Of a stretch of 64,000 bases of DNA, positions 45,902-54,880 are shown one piece after another. Every line of letters begins with the position of its first letter. Positions within the stretch are counted from its first letter, which is position 1. The translations under genes were made by a program, and so were the position numbers. The DNA is from Desulfatibacillum sp. (lineage in GTDB: Bacteria > Desulfobacterota > Desulfobacteria > Desulfobacterales > Desulfatibacillaceae): positions 62,001-126,000 of the forward strand of contig JAEINP010000006.1 in NCBI GenBank assembly GCA_016342355.1, written 5' to 3'. The notes below the pieces were generated by a model. The model was not told the origin of the DNA and ran no database searches. It worked only from the letters and a program-made list of their open reading frames with translations.

Positions 45902-46915
45902 ATGAAATCTTTACCCATAATCGGAATTACCATGGGCGACCCAGTGGGGGTCGGCCCTGAAATCATAGCTAAAGTTTTGAATAAAAAGGAAATTTACGCG
46001 CTGTGCCATCCCCTTGTTTTTGGGGATGTACGGGTATTGGAAAGGGCCGCAGCCATTGTGGGGGCAAACCTTGCTTTCAGGAGAGCGGACACGCCCGAGG
46101 CCGGTCTTTACAACCCCGGACTGGTTGACGTGGCGCCGGTCTCTGACCTGGACCCGGACCAGCTTGCACCCCGGACTCCTTGCGCCCTCACCGGGGACGC
46201 CATGGTGAAATACATCACCTCAGCCGTGGATTTTGCCAAAGAAAACAGGATACAGGCGGTTACAACCGGTCCTATTCAAAAAGCAGCCATGCATGCCGCG
46301 GGTTATGACTATGCGGGCCACACGGAACTGCTTGCACAAAGGACGAACACGGACCGATATGTAATGATGCTTGCAGGGGACAGGCTTCGGGTGGTTTTGG
46401 TAACCATTCACATGGCCATGACCCGGGTGCCGGCCCACGTAACCCGTGAAAAAATAATCTCCACCATCGAGGTCACCGGCCAGGCTTTGCAGGAGCGATT
46501 CGGGATTGCACGGCCCAGGCTGGCCGTAGCGGCCCTCAATCCCCATGCCGGAGAGGAAGGGGCTTTCGGCAACGAGGAAAAAGATATCATCATCCCGGCC
46601 ATGGAGCATTTTCAGGGAACGGATATTCAACTGGACGGTCCCCTTCCCGCAGACACGCTTTTTTACCATGCCCAAAAAGGCAAGTGGGACGCCGTGGTCT
46701 GCATGTATCACGACCAGGGGCTCATCCCTTTCAAGATGATCCATTTTCACGACGGGGTGAACACCACCCTGGGCCTGCCCATTATCCGCACCTCGGTGGA
46801 CCACGGCACAGCTTACGACATCGCAGGGACAGGCAAGGCCGACCCGGGCAGCCTGGAGGCCGCGATCCGCATGGCCGCCCTCCAGGCCCAAAACCGCAGG
46901 GACCTCCCCGGATAG
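45902..46915 (+). CDS. pdxA: 4-hydroxythreonine-4-phosphate dehydrogenase
   Basis: The protein has about 337 residues. The ATG at 45902 follows a near-perfect AGGAGGTGA site (45888-45896); the GTG at 45893 inside the site is an artefact. Family motifs are [14 protein letters not shown] at the start, [15 protein letters not shown], and [10 protein letters not shown] with the metal-binding histidines. It catalyses the NAD-dependent oxidation and decarboxylation of 4-phosphohydroxy-threonine in pyridoxal 5'-phosphate synthesis (DXP-dependent route). PdxA2-like paralogues act in other pathways, but the sequence looks like the regular enzyme. No pdxJ is adjacent. Confidence 0.92.
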   Translation: MKSLPIIGITMGDPVGVGPEIIAKVLNKKEIYALCHPLVFGDVRVLERAAAIVGANLAFRRADTPEAGLYNPGLVDVAPVSDLDPDQLAPRTPCALTGDAMVKYITSAVDFAKENRIQAVTTGPIQKAAMHAAGYDYAGHTELLAQRTNTDRYVMMLAGDRLRVVLVTIHMAMTRVPAHVTREKIISTIEVTGQALQERFGIARPRLAVAALNPHAGEEGAFGNEEKDIIIPAMEHFQGTDIQLDGPLPADTLFYHAQKGKWDAVVCMYHDQGLIPFKMIHFHDGVNTTLGLPIIRTSVDHGTAYDIAGTGKADPGSLEAAIRMAALQAQNRRDLPG

Positions 46916-47084
46916 GGATCACCCATAATCCGGATGGAAGGCGGACATCATTTTGGCCGTGATTATGAAAAGCTGCCCCGGTTAATACAGACTCCTGTCA
47001 AAACAGCCGAACCCCGACAACTCCGGGCCTTTGGATGCGGCCGATGTAAGTATCAATATTTTCAGGAAAGAGGAATGGAGAGCA

Positions 47085-47876
47085 ATGTTTCAATGGTTTA
47101 TCAATCGTCGCCGCAAGAAGCTCACACAGGTTCCTTTCCCATCCTCCTGGGAGGAGATAATCCGTCGGAATGTCGCCCATTACAGCATGCTGGAGAATGA
47201 CGAGCGGACTCACCTCCATTCCCTGATCCAGGTATTTATCGCCGAAAAAAAATGGGAAGGCGGTGGGGGGCTTGAACTTACCGATGAAATCCGTGTCACG
47301 ATCTCGGCCCAGGCCTGCCTGCTTCTTCTGGGCCTGCCCCACAATTACTACCGGAATGTCAACTCCATCATCGTCTATCCCTCTACGGTTGTTCCGCCTC
47401 CACGCAAGGCAGGTTTTTTTCAGAACTCATTCAATCCCGTGGAGTTGGGGCATCCCATTATCGGGCAGGCATTCCAGCGCGGCCCCTTGATTATTAGCTG
47501 GGATGCTGGCCTTAGCGGCGGACGCCATCCTGAGGACGGTCACAACGTGATTTACCATGAGTTCGCACACAAACTGGACATGCTTGACGGAGCCGCCGAC
47601 GGGACGCCTCCCCTGCGCGACCGGGCGGAATACCACGACTGGGTTCGCACCTGTTCGGATGAATATCTGCGTCTCAAACACGACACTGAAAAGGGAAAGA
47701 AATCTTTCCTCAATGCATACGGCGCCACTAACGAAGCGGAATTTTTCGCCGTGGCCACGGAGCAGTTCTTCGAGCAACCGCGTTTAATGGTTAAACATGC
47801 TCCGGACCTTTATCGTGTTTTGAAGGAATATTACCGTCAGGATCCCCTTGAACGCGTGTCCCGAAAACTTTCATAG
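47085..47876 (+). CDS. mtfA: MtfA-like zinc metallopeptidase (M90 family)
   Basis: The protein has about 263 residues from the ATG at 47085 (GGAG upstream), close to the family's usual 265. The zinc motif HEFAHKLD carries the catalytic Glu. Conserved flanks are NVIYHEFAHKLDMLDG and EFFAVATEQFFEQP, the latter providing the third zinc ligand region. E. coli MtfA binds the glucose regulator Mlc and is an aminopeptidase; no Mlc relative is visible here. An in-frame start at 47031 would add 18 non-conserved residues. Confidence 0.88.
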   Translation: MFQWFINRRRKKLTQVPFPSSWEEIIRRNVAHYSMLENDERTHLHSLIQVFIAEKKWEGGGGLELTDEIRVTISAQACLLLLGLPHNYYRNVNSIIVYPSTVVPPPRKAGFFQNSFNPVELGHPIIGQAFQRGPLIISWDAGLSGGRHPEDGHNVIYHEFAHKLDMLDGAADGTPPLRDRAEYHDWVRTCSDEYLRLKHDTEKGKKSFLNAYGATNEAEFFAVATEQFFEQPRLMVKHAPDLYRVLKEYYRQDPLERVSRKLS

Positions 47877-47959
47877 GGGTAAATCCCTAACAAGAATCAG
47901 GGGGTCATGGTTTATGACTGATACCAATTTACCACGCCAATGCAGGGCAAGCTCTGCCG

Positions 47960-50734
47960 CTACGATTCATTTCGGGGTCCGGGGGTAGGCATATCCAGGG
48001 CTTGTCGGATGGCCTGGGAAAACTCCTTGGTAAGCAGGGGTTTGAGATAAGTGGAGCGAATGCCTATTTCCTTTGCTATTTTCCGCGAAATATTCCGGCT
48101 GTAACCCGTACACAGGATAATGGGCAGATCCGGACGGATGGTTAGCATTTCAGCCGCCAATTTATCTCCGGTAAGCCCGGGCATGGTCATATCCGTAATT
48201 ACCAGATCAAATGCCATGGGATTTTCCTTAAAACGCTCCAGGGCTTCCAGGGGGTCTGTGCAGGCAAAGACCTTGTAGCCCAGGACGCTGAGCATCCTCT
48301 CCCCGAATTTGACCAGCATTTCCTCGTCATCCACAAAAAGGATGGATTCGGAACCCTTAAGAATGGCGCAGTCATCGGGCAGAAGATCCTCATCCTCCCC
48401 GTAAACAGCAGGCAGCCAGATACTGAATGTGGTTCCCAGGCCCGGGGAACTGTTCACCGTAATAGTTCCGAAATGGCTGGTGACCACCCCTTCCACCACG
48501 GCCAGTCCCATGCCCGTGCCCTTTCCCTTTTCCCTGGTAGTGAAATAGGGATCAAAGATTCTTTGGAGGGTGGCTTCATCCATGCCCTGGCCATTGTCCG
48601 AGACCGAGAGTTTGAAAAAGGGGCCGGGAATGATGGAATGTGTGGCGGCCCATTCGTGATCGGTCACTTCTTCGGATTCCAGGGTGATCTCCACCACGCC
48701 ATTGTCCTCGGGGACGGCATGGCGGGCATTGGTGAGCAAATTCATCAGCACCTGATGGAGCTGGCTGGAGTCTCCCATGATTCTGTCGTTGTCACACAGG
48801 ACGATTTTCCGCACGGTAATGGTGCTGGGAAAGGACGCCCGGATAAGGGTAATCACCTCATCCAGCACGTTTTCCATGTGCATGAGGATTTGCTCCGGCT
48901 CGCTTCGTCTGCTGAAAGCCAGAATCTGGCGGATAATCTTTTTCGCCCTGTCCGAAGCTTGCAGGACCTGTTGGATATGGGGGTAGGAGGAATGGGCGGG
49001 CCCCAGGTCAAAGGCGACCAGTTCCCCATACCCGATTATGGCAGCCAAAATATTGTTGAAATCATGGGCTATCCCGCCGGCCAATGTGCCGATGGCCTCC
49101 ATTTTGCGGGATCGTTCCAACTGGGTTTCCAATTCCCTGCGTTTTTCCTGGGCCTCTTTCAACTGGCGCACATCAATAAAACTCTCCAGAAGGTGGTTTT
49201 TTCCGTCCAGAACCAGGGGAATAACCGTGGAAAGCACATTCACGGGCTGTTTCCGCATATCCAGAAGGGTTTTTTCCTGTCCTCCTGAGCGGGAATTCCG
49301 GACCAACTCACGGGAGGTTTCGGAAATTTCTTCAAAATCCTGCCACCGCCGCCCCACAAGGCTTTTGCCGTCCGAGGCCAGCAGCCTTTGGGCAAAGGGA
49401 TTGGCGTTGACCACCCTGCGGGTTTCCGCATCCACAATGATGATGCCGGCGCTGATGTTATCCAGCATGCTTTTCAGGCGTTCCTCGCTTTCGGCAAGGG
49501 CGTCCTGGGCGCGCCGCCGGTCCGCCATTTCGTCGATAAGCTGCTCGTTGGCCAAGCGCAATTCCCGGGTTCGTTCCTCTACCCTGTCTTCCAGGTATTC
49601 CCGGGATTTTTCCAGGCGGGAAAGGTTGCTGTAAAGCCTGCCAGCCATGGAGTTCAAGGTCTGGAGTACGATGTCAAATTCCCGAAACGTCCTGACTCCC
49701 CAGGGAATCTTGTACGAAACATCCTGGCCGATGCGGACGGTTTCCCTGACTATGCGCTGGGTTTCGTTGATGATCCTTCTGCCAATCAAAAAATTCAGGA
49801 CCACAAAGATGGCCGCAATGACCAGGGCCAATAACTGGAGCAGACGGGTGTTATGTTTCCCTCCTTCATAGCGACTGGCGAAATCCGAAGTAAGGCCCGC
49901 CAACAGGGTTTTGACCTCCTCGCTTTCGAAATTCAAACGGCTTTGCAGCTCCTTTTTTCGGCTTTCCATCAGCAGCAGATTTTCAAAGGATTTCTCGAAC
50001 CCCCTTCCCATAAGGAGAAGTTCTTCCACCAAAATGCCGTCCTGGGCGTCCAGGGAATAGTCCTCAAAAGCATTGACCGTGGCGTAAAATTCCTCGATAC
50101 GGGCTTTGAAGGCTTTTTCCACCTCAAAAACCTGCCTGCCCTGCTCCATGGCATGAAAGATGCCAAAGGTGTCGAAAAGGCTGGTTTGGATGGTCGAGGC
50201 CGCCTCCAGAATATCCACTTCCGAAGCGGATTTGACAGAACTTCGTTTGAAGTCATCCTCGGCGCCGTACCCCGGGGTTGTCTCTCCCCTTTCCATCATG
50301 TTGCGTATATAAACGATATGATGCTGGTGGATATACTTGACGCTGGCCAGCAGGTCCAGGAATCGGTCCCGCACCAGAAAATAGGAATTTTCCGATTCCC
50401 GGGTTATGGAATACAACTCTTCAAAAAGGCCTTCCCGTTTGCCAAGGACTTGTTGTTGCCGGGATTCGTGGCACTGGGAGCACCTGAGTTCCAGAAGCTC
50501 CAATTTCGCACCAACATCCTTATAATGGGAGGGGTCCCTAAGGGCTATGTCTTCACTCAGGGTCAGGGCGTAAAACGAATCCTTGGCGCCGGAAATGTAA
50601 TACAAATTTTCAAAGGCTTTGTTGGATTGGAAGGTCAACCAAAGGTTTGCCACGAGCAGGAAAAAGAACACAAAGATGATGCTCACCCCAGTCCACAAAA
50701 CACTTCGTAACGATCTACCTGAAAAGCCTGCCAT
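47960..50734 (-). CDS. Hybrid sensor histidine kinase with a periplasmic heme c motif
   Basis: The protein has about 924 residues from the ATG at 50734; an ATG at 50755 is less well placed. A membrane segment near 14-34 precedes a long periplasmic helical sensor. That sensor carries CSQCH (Cys85, Cys88, His89), a bona fide heme c attachment motif, which suggests redox or gas sensing. A second membrane segment lies near 305-325, then HAMP, coiled coil, PAS and HisKA (GGIAHDFNNIL). The ATPase domain has SDNGQGMD and GKGTGMGL. The C-terminal receiver has VITDMTMP. The kinase half is paralogous to the gene at 91-2712. The rhodanese gene ends 41 bases upstream, so the two form an operon. Confidence 0.88.
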   Translation of the reverse strand: MAGFSGRSLRSVLWTGVSIIFVFFFLLVANLWLTFQSNKAFENLYYISGAKDSFYALTLSEDIALRDPSHYKDVGAKLELLELRCSQCHESRQQQVLGKREGLFEELYSITRESENSYFLVRDRFLDLLASVKYIHQHHIVYIRNMMERGETTPGYGAEDDFKRSSVKSASEVDILEAASTIQTSLFDTFGIFHAMEQGRQVFEVEKAFKARIEEFYATVNAFEDYSLDAQDGILVEELLLMGRGFEKSFENLLLMESRKKELQSRLNFESEEVKTLLAGLTSDFASRYEGGKHNTRLLQLLALVIAAIFVVLNFLIGRRIINETQRIVRETVRIGQDVSYKIPWGVRTFREFDIVLQTLNSMAGRLYSNLSRLEKSREYLEDRVEERTRELRLANEQLIDEMADRRRAQDALAESEERLKSMLDNISAGIIIVDAETRRVVNANPFAQRLLASDGKSLVGRRWQDFEEISETSRELVRNSRSGGQEKTLLDMRKQPVNVLSTVIPLVLDGKNHLLESFIDVRQLKEAQEKRRELETQLERSRKMEAIGTLAGGIAHDFNNILAAIIGYGELVAFDLGPAHSSYPHIQQVLQASDRAKKIIRQILAFSRRSEPEQILMHMENVLDEVITLIRASFPSTITVRKIVLCDNDRIMGDSSQLHQVLMNLLTNARHAVPEDNGVVEITLESEEVTDHEWAATHSIIPGPFFKLSVSDNGQGMDEATLQRIFDPYFTTREKGKGTGMGLAVVEGVVTSHFGTITVNSSPGLGTTFSIWLPAVYGEDEDLLPDDCAILKGSESILFVDDEEMLVKFGERMLSVLGYKVFACTDPLEALERFKENPMAFDLVITDMTMPGLTGDKLAAEMLTIRPDLPIILCTGYSRNISRKIAKEIGIRSTYLKPLLTKEFSQAIRQALDMPTPGPRNES

Positions 50735-50775
50735 ACGTCTATCTTCCCTGCACATATCCCCCGGTTGACGGGGAT

Positions 50776-51582
50776 TTAACGGCTCATTTCCACTGGATAT
50801 CCTGCTTTAATCCAGGCCCGCATCCCAAAACGCAGGCCCACAATATTGTCGTACCCGTGGTTATGAAGGTAGCGCATGGCAAAGGGATCCCGATTTCCGG
50901 TTTCGCTTACCAGGATAACCGTTCCAGTGCGGGGAATTGTATCGCGTTTAACTGGGTCGGCAAAATCATCCAGAAGCATGACCAACTGGGGGCATTTCGT
51001 ACTGATTACAGGCAGGTCCTTACCCTCGTTGTGCACCAATTCCGTCCTGTAATCCAGAATGGTGAACAAGGGATTGCCTTGCTTGTCCTTGCAATCTTCT
51101 ATATCGGTTCGACGGATGAGCGCAAGGAGTTCCTGAGCCTCCATGTAAGACCCCTCATACTCCGGCAGGGGCTCCTGGCTTTCTATTTCATACCCGGCCT
51201 TCGCCCAATCCTTGAGCCCTCCGTTGTATATCCTGATATTGGAAAAACCTAAATCCTTGATGGCGACCGCCACCTTGTAGGAAAAAACTCACCGGTATCC
51301 TTTGCAATATATAACTATGGGACGATCCTTATTGTCGCCAAGGCGGTGTACCGCACCCTCCGTATTGGCCCAGGGAACATTGATGGAGCCGGGAATGGCT
51401 TCATTCCGGAAAAGAAGCTCATCCAGGGCGTTCACCAACAGGAAATCCATCTTCCCCTCCTCCCGGTCTTTCAGCATGGCGTGCATTTCCTCGGTGGTCA
51501 CGATATCGAATCTCTCCATGGCCAGGGAGGAAAAAGGAAAAATATAAACCATCAGCATTACCCACAAAACAATTCGCTTCAT
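50776..51582 (-). CDS. Two-domain rhodanese, probable selenoprotein (in-frame TGA at 51289-51291)
   Basis: The reading frame is continuous from the ATG at 51582 to 50776 apart from one TGA, giving 268 residues with Sec at position 98. A signal peptide (about 1-21) is followed by rhodanese domain 1 with active-site loop YCKGYR-U-VFSY (Cys93, Sec98), where relatives have a second Cys. Domain 2 continues in frame (GFSNIRIYNGGLKDWAKAGY, then ILDYRTELV). Its active-site loop is VSETGNRDPF, with Ser at the Cys position, so it is probably inactive. Sequence after the TGA is fully conserved in style, which argues against decay. The downstream hairpin fits a bacterial SECIS. A periplasmic sulfur-relay or redox role feeding the adjacent heme-motif kinase is inference. 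Confidence 0.75.
51259..51274 (-). promoter_or_regulatory. Candidate bacterial SECIS hairpin downstream of the TGA codon
   Basis: On the mRNA strand GGUGGC pairs with GCCAUC (six pairs, one G-U) around the loop GGUC (51268-51265). The loop starts 20 nucleotides after the UGA, within the accepted 16-37 range. It begins with GG, as required by the bacterial SECIS model and as in E. coli fdhF. Confidence 0.7.
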
Positions 51583-51870
51583 ACAACCCTCCGGAATAGG
51601 CAGTTACCCTAAAAATCAATCCGATCTTTGCAAGCCTGACGGATGACAAGGGCTTTCAGTCAAATGCCGATGCAAGCATTGTACCGATGGAATCCAACTC
51701 CCGGACATTATGACTGAAAAAACCAGGGAACCCTCGAAACAGCGCACATACCCGCGTTAATGAGGAATACAAAAAAGGAGAATTGCCTTTACTGTTGCAG
51801 TAAATCATTATAGCAAAAACAAGGTCATAGGCCTGTGAAAGAAATAAAATTACAGCAAAGAAAGAATTCC

Positions 51871-52695
51871 ATGAACAACACAAGTAATGATTCCGTTTCC
51901 TTAAAAAAAAGTTTTTCATTCCGCCTTGGCACAACGTCCTATATCATTCCCGACGATGTCCTGCCCAATATTGTCTTTTTGGCCGACAAAATTGACGACG
52001 TGGAACTGGTCCTGTTCCAATCCGATGAAATATCCAACATTCCCACCCACGAACAAGTGAAGGAATTACGGAATATTGCTGATGACAAGGGCCTCTCTTA
52101 TACTGTGCACCTGCCCCTGGACACCTGGACAGGCAGCACGGACGAAGCCATCCGCCGGTCTTCCGTGGAAAAGATTAAAAGGGTGATGGACCGCATGGCG
52201 CCAGTGGCGCCAGTGGCGCCTTTCGCCTACATCTGCCATCTGCACGGGGAAAAGCGGGGCAAAAAGCCTGTCAACGATCCGGCGGCCTGGACGGCCCAAC
52301 ATGTCAAGTCATTGACAGAAATCCTCTCCATTGCGGAGCCCCGTGACATCTGCATCGAAACCCTGGACTACCCCTTTTCCATGGTGGAAAATATTGTGTG
52401 GGATTTAAACTTGTCTATTTGCCTGGATATCGGGCATCTGATTATCGGGGGATATGATGTGGAGGACCATCTGGACAAATACCTGGCCAGGGCCAGGGTC
52501 TTGCACCTTCACGGAGTAAACCAGGGCAAGGACCACACGGACATCTCTCATGTGGACCCTGCCCTGCTGAATGAACTCATGGAACGCATCAACAAGGATT
52601 CAGAACCGGAAAGGGTGTGCACCCTGGAGATTTTCAGCCAAAAGCATTTTGAACGATCCCTGAAAGTGCTGCGGCCCTACGCAAACCCGGCTTAG
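51871..52695 (+). CDS. cbiR: CbiR-like cobamide-remodelling phosphodiesterase
   Basis: The protein has about 274 residues from the ATG at 51871; a GTG at 51835 would add 12 residues. It resembles the CbiR family (AP-endonuclease-2 TIM barrel), which cleaves the nucleotide loop of cobamides so a different lower ligand can be attached. Barrel metal-site segments include SYTVHLPLD, CIETLDYPFS, CLDIGHLIIGGYD and VLHLHGVN. It lies beside the cobamide synthesis operon and converges on cobT with a 4-base overlap of the 3' ends (52692-52695). A tandem 9-bp repeat at 52198-52222 yields VAPVAPVAP in the protein. Confidence 0.83.
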   Translation: MNNTSNDSVSLKKSFSFRLGTTSYIIPDDVLPNIVFLADKIDDVELVLFQSDEISNIPTHEQVKELRNIADDKGLSYTVHLPLDTWTGSTDEAIRRSSVEKIKRVMDRMAPVAPVAPFAYICHLHGEKRGKKPVNDPAAWTAQHVKSLTEILSIAEPRDICIETLDYPFSMVENIVWDLNLSICLDIGHLIIGGYDVEDHLDKYLARARVLHLHGVNQGKDHTDISHVDPALLNELMERINKDSEPERVCTLEIFSQKHFERSLKVLRPYANPA

Positions 52696-53777
52696 ATTTC
52701 CTTACCGGAAACCCCGGCCTGGTCGAAGGTCAGGACTTCCCGGAACACTTTGACCGAAGCATCCAGGATGTTCATGGCCAAAGCCCCGCCCGTGCCTTCA
52801 CCCAGCCTGAGACCCAGGTCCAGGATAGGCTCCAGGCCCAGGTGTTTGAGCATGATTTTATGCCCGGGTTCCTCGGAACAATGGCCCGCAAACATATATT
52901 GGGCCGCCGTGGGGCACAGGGCGTGGGCGATGAGGGCTCCGGCTGTGGAAATAAACCCGTCAATGACCACGGGCCTGTTGTGATAAGCCGCCGCCAGGAT
53001 GCACCCTGCAATGCCGCCGATTTCAAACCCGCCCACCTTGGACAGCACATCCAGGCCGTCCAGGGGATCAGGCCGGTTGAGCTCAATCCCCTTTTGAATG
53101 GCTGCCTTTTTTCGCTGCAGGCCTGCGTCGTCCACTCCGGTGCCCCGGCCTGTCATATCGTCCAGACTGGCCTTGGTCAGAACAGCGCCAATGGCCGCCG
53201 ATGGGGTGGTGTTCCCTATGCCCATGTCGCCGGCGCCCAACAGGCAAACGCCCTCGTCAAACAAGGCGCTCGCCCTTTGAAAACCATGCAGGATGGCGGC
53301 TTTGGCCTGTTCCCGGGTCATGGCCGGGCCTTTGGCGAAGTTGGCCGTGCCAGGGGCGATTTTGTGGGAGAAGAATGTCTCGCCCGCCTTAAGCCCCAAG
53401 GATTCCGGGTCCGTCTTCATGCCCATGTCCACCACAATCACCCGGGCGCCCACATGCCTGCACAGGCAGTTGATGCCCGCGCCGCCCGCCAGGAAATTCT
53501 TGACCATCTCCCCGGTGACTTCCTGGGGAAAGGCGCTCACGCCTTCCTCCACGATGCCGTGATCCCCGGCCATGACCACCACGGCCTTGGAGTCCATGAT
53601 GGGGTTGAGGCTGCGGACGATCCCGCACAGGCGTTCCCCCATGGTGTGGAGCCTTCCCAACGCCCGGGGAGGCAGGGCCAGCTTGGCGGTGTGCTCCCGC
53701 GCTAGGGCTATGATTGACTCATCAGGAGGCTGAATTTCTTTCAGTATTTCTTCCAAATTCAAAATATCACTGTCCAC
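52692..53777 (-). CDS. cobT: Nicotinate-nucleotide-dimethylbenzimidazole phosphoribosyltransferase
   Basis: The protein has 361 residues. A GTG start at 53777 has AAGGAG six bases upstream. CobT activates the lower-ligand base to its alpha-ribotide. Typical segments are VVMAGDHGIVEEGVSAFPQEVT, GAGDMGIGNTTPSAAI and the catalytic RLGEGTGGALA with Glu. It is the last gene of the cobamide operon after a gap of about 140 bases containing a CCTTCCCCC/GGGGGAAGG hairpin. It is adjacent to the converging cbiR, so base activation and remodelling are encoded together. Confidence 0.95.
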   Translation of the reverse strand: MDSDILNLEEILKEIQPPDESIIALAREHTAKLALPPRALGRLHTMGERLCGIVRSLNPIMDSKAVVVMAGDHGIVEEGVSAFPQEVTGEMVKNFLAGGAGINCLCRHVGARVIVVDMGMKTDPESLGLKAGETFFSHKIAPGTANFAKGPAMTREQAKAAILHGFQRASALFDEGVCLLGAGDMGIGNTTPSAAIGAVLTKASLDDMTGRGTGVDDAGLQRKKAAIQKGIELNRPDPLDGLDVLSKVGGFEIGGIAGCILAAAYHNRPVVIDGFISTAGALIAHALCPTAAQYMFAGHCSEEPGHKIMLKHLGLEPILDLGLRLGEGTGGALAMNILDASVKVFREVLTFDQAGVSGKEI

Positions 53778-53881
53778 TTCGTGCTCCTTCTTAACCTATC
53801 ATTCGATAATAACAATGTTGCTTCATCAAGTACGCAACTGGCCGATCGATTCTCGGAGGTCAACTTCGTTAACTCTTAGTC

Positions 53882-53904
53882 CCTTCCCCCCTTGCGGGGG
53901 AAGG
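53882..53904. other. Hairpin between cbiB and cobT
   Basis: CCTTCCCCC (53882-53890) pairs with GGGGGAAGG (53896-53904) around CTTGC and is followed by GACAGGATGGGGG. It looks like a dispersed REP-type palindrome. A T run is absent, so efficient termination is doubtful. Confidence 0.55.
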
Positions 53905-53920
53905 ACAGGATGGGGGGTAA

Positions 53921-54880
53921 TTATTTAATAATAAACAATATCCATCCTGTTATGGCCACACCAAGCAGGGAAGCCATCAGCATAAGGCGGCGGGCCATTT
54001 TTATGTGATTTACCGTGGGGTCGCCAAACCGGCTGCCTATGAAAGGTTTGTCCTCCGGAATGCCGTGATACATCGCTGGACCGTTTAGCTTGATTTCCAG
54101 GGCGCCGGCAAAGGCGGCCTCGGGATAGCCTGCATTGGGGCTTTTATGATGGTTGCCTTCCAGCACGGCGGTCCTGAAAGACTTTTTGGGAGAAAGGCCC
54201 AATGTCCAAGCGGCCAGGGCGATGACCGGCACGGACAAGCGGGCCGGGATGAAATTCGCCGCGTCGTCCAGGCGTGCGGAAACCCTGCCGAACAGGAGGT
54301 ATTGCTTATTTTTGTAGCCCACCATGGAGTCCAGGGTGCTGATCATCTTAAATGCCATGGCTGCGGGGGCGCCGCCCAAGGCAATCCAGAAAAGGGGGGA
54401 AAGCACGCCGTCCACAAAGTTTTCCGCCACGGTTTCAATGGCGGCCCGGCAGATTTGCATGGGGGTTAGATTCCGGGTTTCCCGCCCAACGATCATGGAC
54501 AGTTCGCGCCTGGCCTTTTCCACATTGCCCTGGCGCAGGGGTTTTTCCACATCCCTGGCGGCCTTGTCCAGGCACCGCGGGGCCATGCAATAATAAAGAA
54601 AGAGAACTTCCAGGGCGCTTTTCAGATAGGGATGAATCCCTTGAGCCAGAGCAAGAAGCAGCCATGTAAGCAAAAGGATGAAACCAACCAGGAACAGGGC
54701 GAAAAGCCCTCCTGCAACCACGGAAGACGCAGGCAGGCGGCGAAAGGGTTTTTCAAGCCTTTGGATCAGCCAGCCCATAAACCGGATGGGATGGGGCATC
54801 CGTTGGGGATCTCCCAGGATCATGTCCAGCAAAAAGGCCAGTCCAAGGGTCTGCCACAAGACCAGGGATTGAGCGGGCAT
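53921..54880 (-). CDS. cbiB: Adenosylcobinamide-phosphate synthase
   Basis: The protein has 319 residues and is an integral membrane protein. The N-terminus FLLDMILGDPQRMPHPIRFMGWLI is the CbiB signature. DGVLSPLFWIALGGAP and SPNAGYPEAAFAGALEIKL are further conserved loops. It joins (R)-1-amino-2-propanol phosphate to adenosylcobyrate. The start overlaps the stop of the upstream aminotransferase-like cobD gene by one base (TGATG). Confidence 0.94.
   Translation of the reverse strand: MPAQSLVLWQTLGLAFLLDMILGDPQRMPHPIRFMGWLIQRLEKPFRRLPASSVVAGGLFALFLVGFILLLTWLLLALAQGIHPYLKSALEVLFLYYCMAPRCLDKAARDVEKPLRQGNVEKARRELSMIVGRETRNLTPMQICRAAIETVAENFVDGVLSPLFWIALGGAPAAMAFKMISTLDSMVGYKNKQYLLFGRVSARLDDAANFIPARLSVPVIALAAWTLGLSPKKSFRTAVLEGNHHKSPNAGYPEAAFAGALEIKLNGPAMYHGIPEDKPFIGSRFGDPTVNHIKMARRLMLMASLLGVAITGWILFIIK

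Noticed and set aside
50776-51273. Separate gene starting with GTG at 51273 for the second rhodanese part
   Set aside because: It is in the same frame as the upstream part, only five codons after the TGA, and lacks a ribosome binding site. One Sec-containing gene explains both.
50776-51582. Rhodanese pseudogene from a nonsense mutation
   Set aside because: No other damage is visible, the TGA falls at a redox-active position, and a SECIS-like hairpin follows. It remains the main alternative.
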